Source: JABFRJ01 sp964389095 (GTDB lineage: Bacteria; Pseudomonadota; Alphaproteobacteria; Rhizobiales; Hyphomicrobiaceae). From it: a stretch of 7,630 bases of DNA. The translations under genes were made by a program, and so were the position numbers. The first letter of the stretch is position 1. Each line of letters begins with the position of its first letter. The notes beneath the pieces are model-generated. The model saw only the letters and a list, made by a program, of their open reading frames with translations. It had not been told where the DNA came from and made no database searches. Below are positions 6,319 through 7,630 of the stretch, piece by piece. The stretch spans positions 1-7,630 of the forward strand of contig CAYMEB010000230.1 in the NCBI GenBank assembly GCA_964389095.1. The letters are read 5' to 3'.

Positions 6319-7233
6319 ATGCGCCTCCAATTCCATACGCTCGATGTGTTCACTGAGAAGCGGTTCGGCGGCAATCCTCTGGGCGTGGTGCTTGAGGCCG
6401 ACGCCCTGAGCGATGCGCAGATGCAGACGATCGCGCGCGAGTTCAATCTGTCCGAGACCGTGTTCATTCTCAAGACGGAGCGCCCGGCGCACTCGGCGCG
6501 CATACGCATATTCACTCCCGCCCAGGAACTGCCTTTCGCCGGCCACCCGACCGTCGGTACGGCCGCGCTTCTCGCCGAGCTGCGCTCGCCCGAGACCAAT
6601 GGCGAGCGCGACGCACTCGTGGTCCTCGAACTCGCCATCGGCACCGTGCGTGTCGGTGTGCGCCAGAAGCCCCGGCAGCCGGCCTTCGCCGAATTCGATC
6701 TGCCGCGCCTGCCGGAGCGCGGCGTGGCCCCGCCGCCGCCCGATCGGATCGCTGCCGCGCTCTCGCTGATCCCCTCCGAGATCGGGTTCGAGAACCACCG
6801 CCCGACCATCCACTCAGCCGGTGTGCCGTTCGTGTTCGTGCCCGTCGCGTCCTTGGAGGCGATCGCGCGGGCCTCGGTTCAGGCGGGCATCTTCGCGCAG
6901 GTCTTCGCCGGCCCGGTTCCGGGTGGCGTCTTCCTCTACACGCGCGAATGCGTGCATACGTCGTCGGCTTTTCATGCCCGCATGTTCTGGCCTGCCGCAG
7001 GCGTGGTCGAGGATCCCGCCACCGGGTCGGCCGCTGCCGCTTTCTCGGCCGTGGTGCATCACTTCGACGCGCCGCCTGACGGATTGCACAAGCGCATCGT
7101 CGAGCAGGGCTTCGAGATGGGCCGGCCGAGCCTGATCTCGCTCTCGCTGCAGGTCGATGGCGGTCGCCTGTCCAATGCCCGCATCGGCGGCTATGCCGTT
7201 CGCGTCAGCGACGGACAGATTACCGTCGCATGA
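6319..7233 (+). CDS. PhzF family isomerase-like protein
   Basis: A 304-residue protein of the PhzF / diaminopimelate epimerase-like fold: two similar halves with the active site between them. Family signatures are all present: FGGNPLGVV at 16-24, FNLSETVFI at 42-50 where Glu46 aligns with catalytic Glu45 of Pseudomonas PhzF, LPFAGHPTVGTAAL at 71-84, HSAGVPFVFVP at 165-175, DPATGSAAAAF at 232-242, and QGFEMGRPS at 263-271. True PhzF isomerises a dihydro-hydroxyanthranilate in phenazine synthesis, but no other phenazine genes are here and most family members have unknown substrates, so the reaction should not be transferred. I start at ATG 6319 because the family begins close to this point; an ATG at 6277 in the same frame adds 14 unrelated residues and has no usable ribosome site. 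It lies 92 bases after ccmH and might be read from the same transcript. Confidence 0.92.
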   Translation: MRLQFHTLDVFTEKRFGGNPLGVVLEADALSDAQMQTIAREFNLSETVFILKTERPAHSARIRIFTPAQELPFAGHPTVGTAALLAELRSPETNGERDALVVLELAIGTVRVGVRQKPRQPAFAEFDLPRLPERGVAPPPPDRIAAALSLIPSEIGFENHRPTIHSAGVPFVFVPVASLEAIARASVQAGIFAQVFAGPVPGGVFLYTRECVHTSSAFHARMFWPAAGVVEDPATGSAAAAFSAVVHHFDAPPDGLHKRIVEQGFEMGRPSLISLSLQVDGGRLSNARIGGYAVRVSDGQITVA

Positions 7234-7250
7234 TGCGAGCCGGCATCGCA
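7226..7250. terminator. Competing small hairpins between the convergent genes
   Basis: The sequence holds TCGCA (7226-7230), TGCGA (7234-7238) and TCGCA again (7246-7250). The middle element can pair with either flank: a 3-base loop formed by the phzF stop codon, or a 7-base loop. It sits in the 27-base gap between two converging genes, a natural place for a shared terminator. The stems are only 5 base pairs and no T-run follows on either strand. Confidence 0.25.
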
Positions 7251-7260
7251 CCGTCCGCGG

Positions 7261-7593
7261 CTATGTGATCGGCGCGGGGTTGAACAGCGCGAGCGAATTG
7301 TGCAGGCCGAGTTTTTCTGCGCATGTCTGCTTGCCGCTCGCGACGTCGAGCATCAGGCGGAAGATCTCCCAGCCCATCTCCTTCAGATCGGTCTCGCCTG
7401 TGGCGACCCGGCCGGTATCGACATCCATCAGGTCGTGCCAACGCCGCGCCAGTTCCGATCGGGTCGCGACCTTGATCACGGGAACCGCGGCGAGGCCATA
7501 GGGCGTGCCGCGGCCGGTCGTGAAGATGTGCAGGTTCATGCCGCCACCCATCTGCAGAGTGCCGCAGCCGAAACCGCTGGCCGGCGTGGCGGC
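7261..7593 (-). CDS. UxaA/GarD family sugar-acid dehydratase, C-terminal part with interrupted upstream frame
   Basis: Read leftward, this is the C-terminal end of an altronate / galactarate dehydratase-type enzyme. These use a metal ion to remove water from hexarates, hexonates or related acids. Visible signatures are the region with TPASGFGCG and GGGMNLHIFTTGRGTPYG, then PVIKVATRSELARR, DLMDVDTGRV, a VASGKQT segment, and the C-terminal LHNSLALFNPAPIT. About 110 residues are seen of a protein usually several times longer. Likeness to the family continues upstream of the first methionine (7551-7549) as far as about 7587, but an in-frame TAG lies at 7596-7594, so the frame is not open to the window edge. 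This could be a pseudogene, a sequence error or a join to other DNA. A free-standing protein starting at 7551 would lack most of the domain. Substrate cannot be told. It converges with phzF, 27 bases away. Confidence 0.72.
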   Translation of the reverse strand, partial: AATPASGFGCGTLQMGGGMNLHIFTTGRGTPYGLAAVPVIKVATRSELARRWHDLMDVDTGRVATGETDLKEMGWEIFRLMLDVASGKQTCAEKLGLHNSLALFNPAPIT

Positions 7594-7630
7594 CTAGCGG
7601 TACCGCCATTCACCGTTCAACGAGCGCTCA

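Noticed and set aside
3716..6319. Very long open frame on the minus strand across ccmF and ccmH (867 codons)
   Set aside because: It is antisense to two certain genes. The translation is dominated by Arg, Glu, Gln, His and Asp with no recognisable domain, as expected when GC-rich codons are read from the opposite strand.
7220..7609. Minus-strand open frame of 129 codons at the right end
   Set aside because: A different frame from the dehydratase signatures; it gives His/Arg-rich sequence without family likeness, and the real frame is the one ending at 7261.

Overview
The window looks like chromosomal DNA from a GC-rich alphaproteobacterium, probably of the Hyphomicrobiales (Rhizobiales) type. 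The evidence is the strong G/C bias at third codon positions, the gene order ccmI-ccmE-ccmF-ccmH (the rhizobial cycHJKL arrangement, with a one-piece CcmH and no ccmG between ccmF and ccmH), and the appearance of the flanking metabolic genes. No mobile element, CRISPR array, tRNA or rRNA was seen.

Layout, left to right. (1) 1-45, minus strand: the first 15 codons of a gene that runs off the left edge, probably a 3-oxoacid CoA-transferase A subunit. (2) 46-316: a gap of about 270 bases with a GC hairpin but no convincing gene. (3) 317-922, minus: a complete glutathione S-transferase of the YibF-like type. (4) 923-1049: a divergent intergenic region. (5) 1050-2090, plus: an unrecognised exported protein with a signal peptide, a Pro/Gly-rich linker and three diverged repeats of about 80 residues. 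(6) 2198-6226, plus: a tight four-gene cytochrome c maturation operon, ccmI, ccmE, ccmF and ccmH. (7) 6319-7233, plus: a PhzF-family isomerase-like protein. (8) 7261-7593, minus and convergent: the C-terminal part of a UxaA/GarD-family sugar-acid dehydratase, whose frame meets a stop codon 34 bases before the right edge.

The functional core is the ccm operon. CcmE carries heme covalently in the periplasm. CcmF takes heme from holo-CcmE. CcmI holds the unfolded apocytochrome, and CcmH keeps its CXXCH cysteines reduced. Together CcmF, CcmH and CcmI form the module that attaches heme to apocytochrome c. The heme-export genes (ccmABCD) and the thioredoxin-like ccmG are not here and presumably lie elsewhere in the genome. 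All the key residues I would look for are present: His122 and Tyr126 of CcmE, the WWD motif and four histidines of CcmF, and the Cys pair of CcmH.

Most of the window is ordinary. The least explained items are the triple-repeat exported protein just upstream of the ccm operon and the broken or chimeric reading frame at the right edge. I found no clear evidence of a new multi-gene system.
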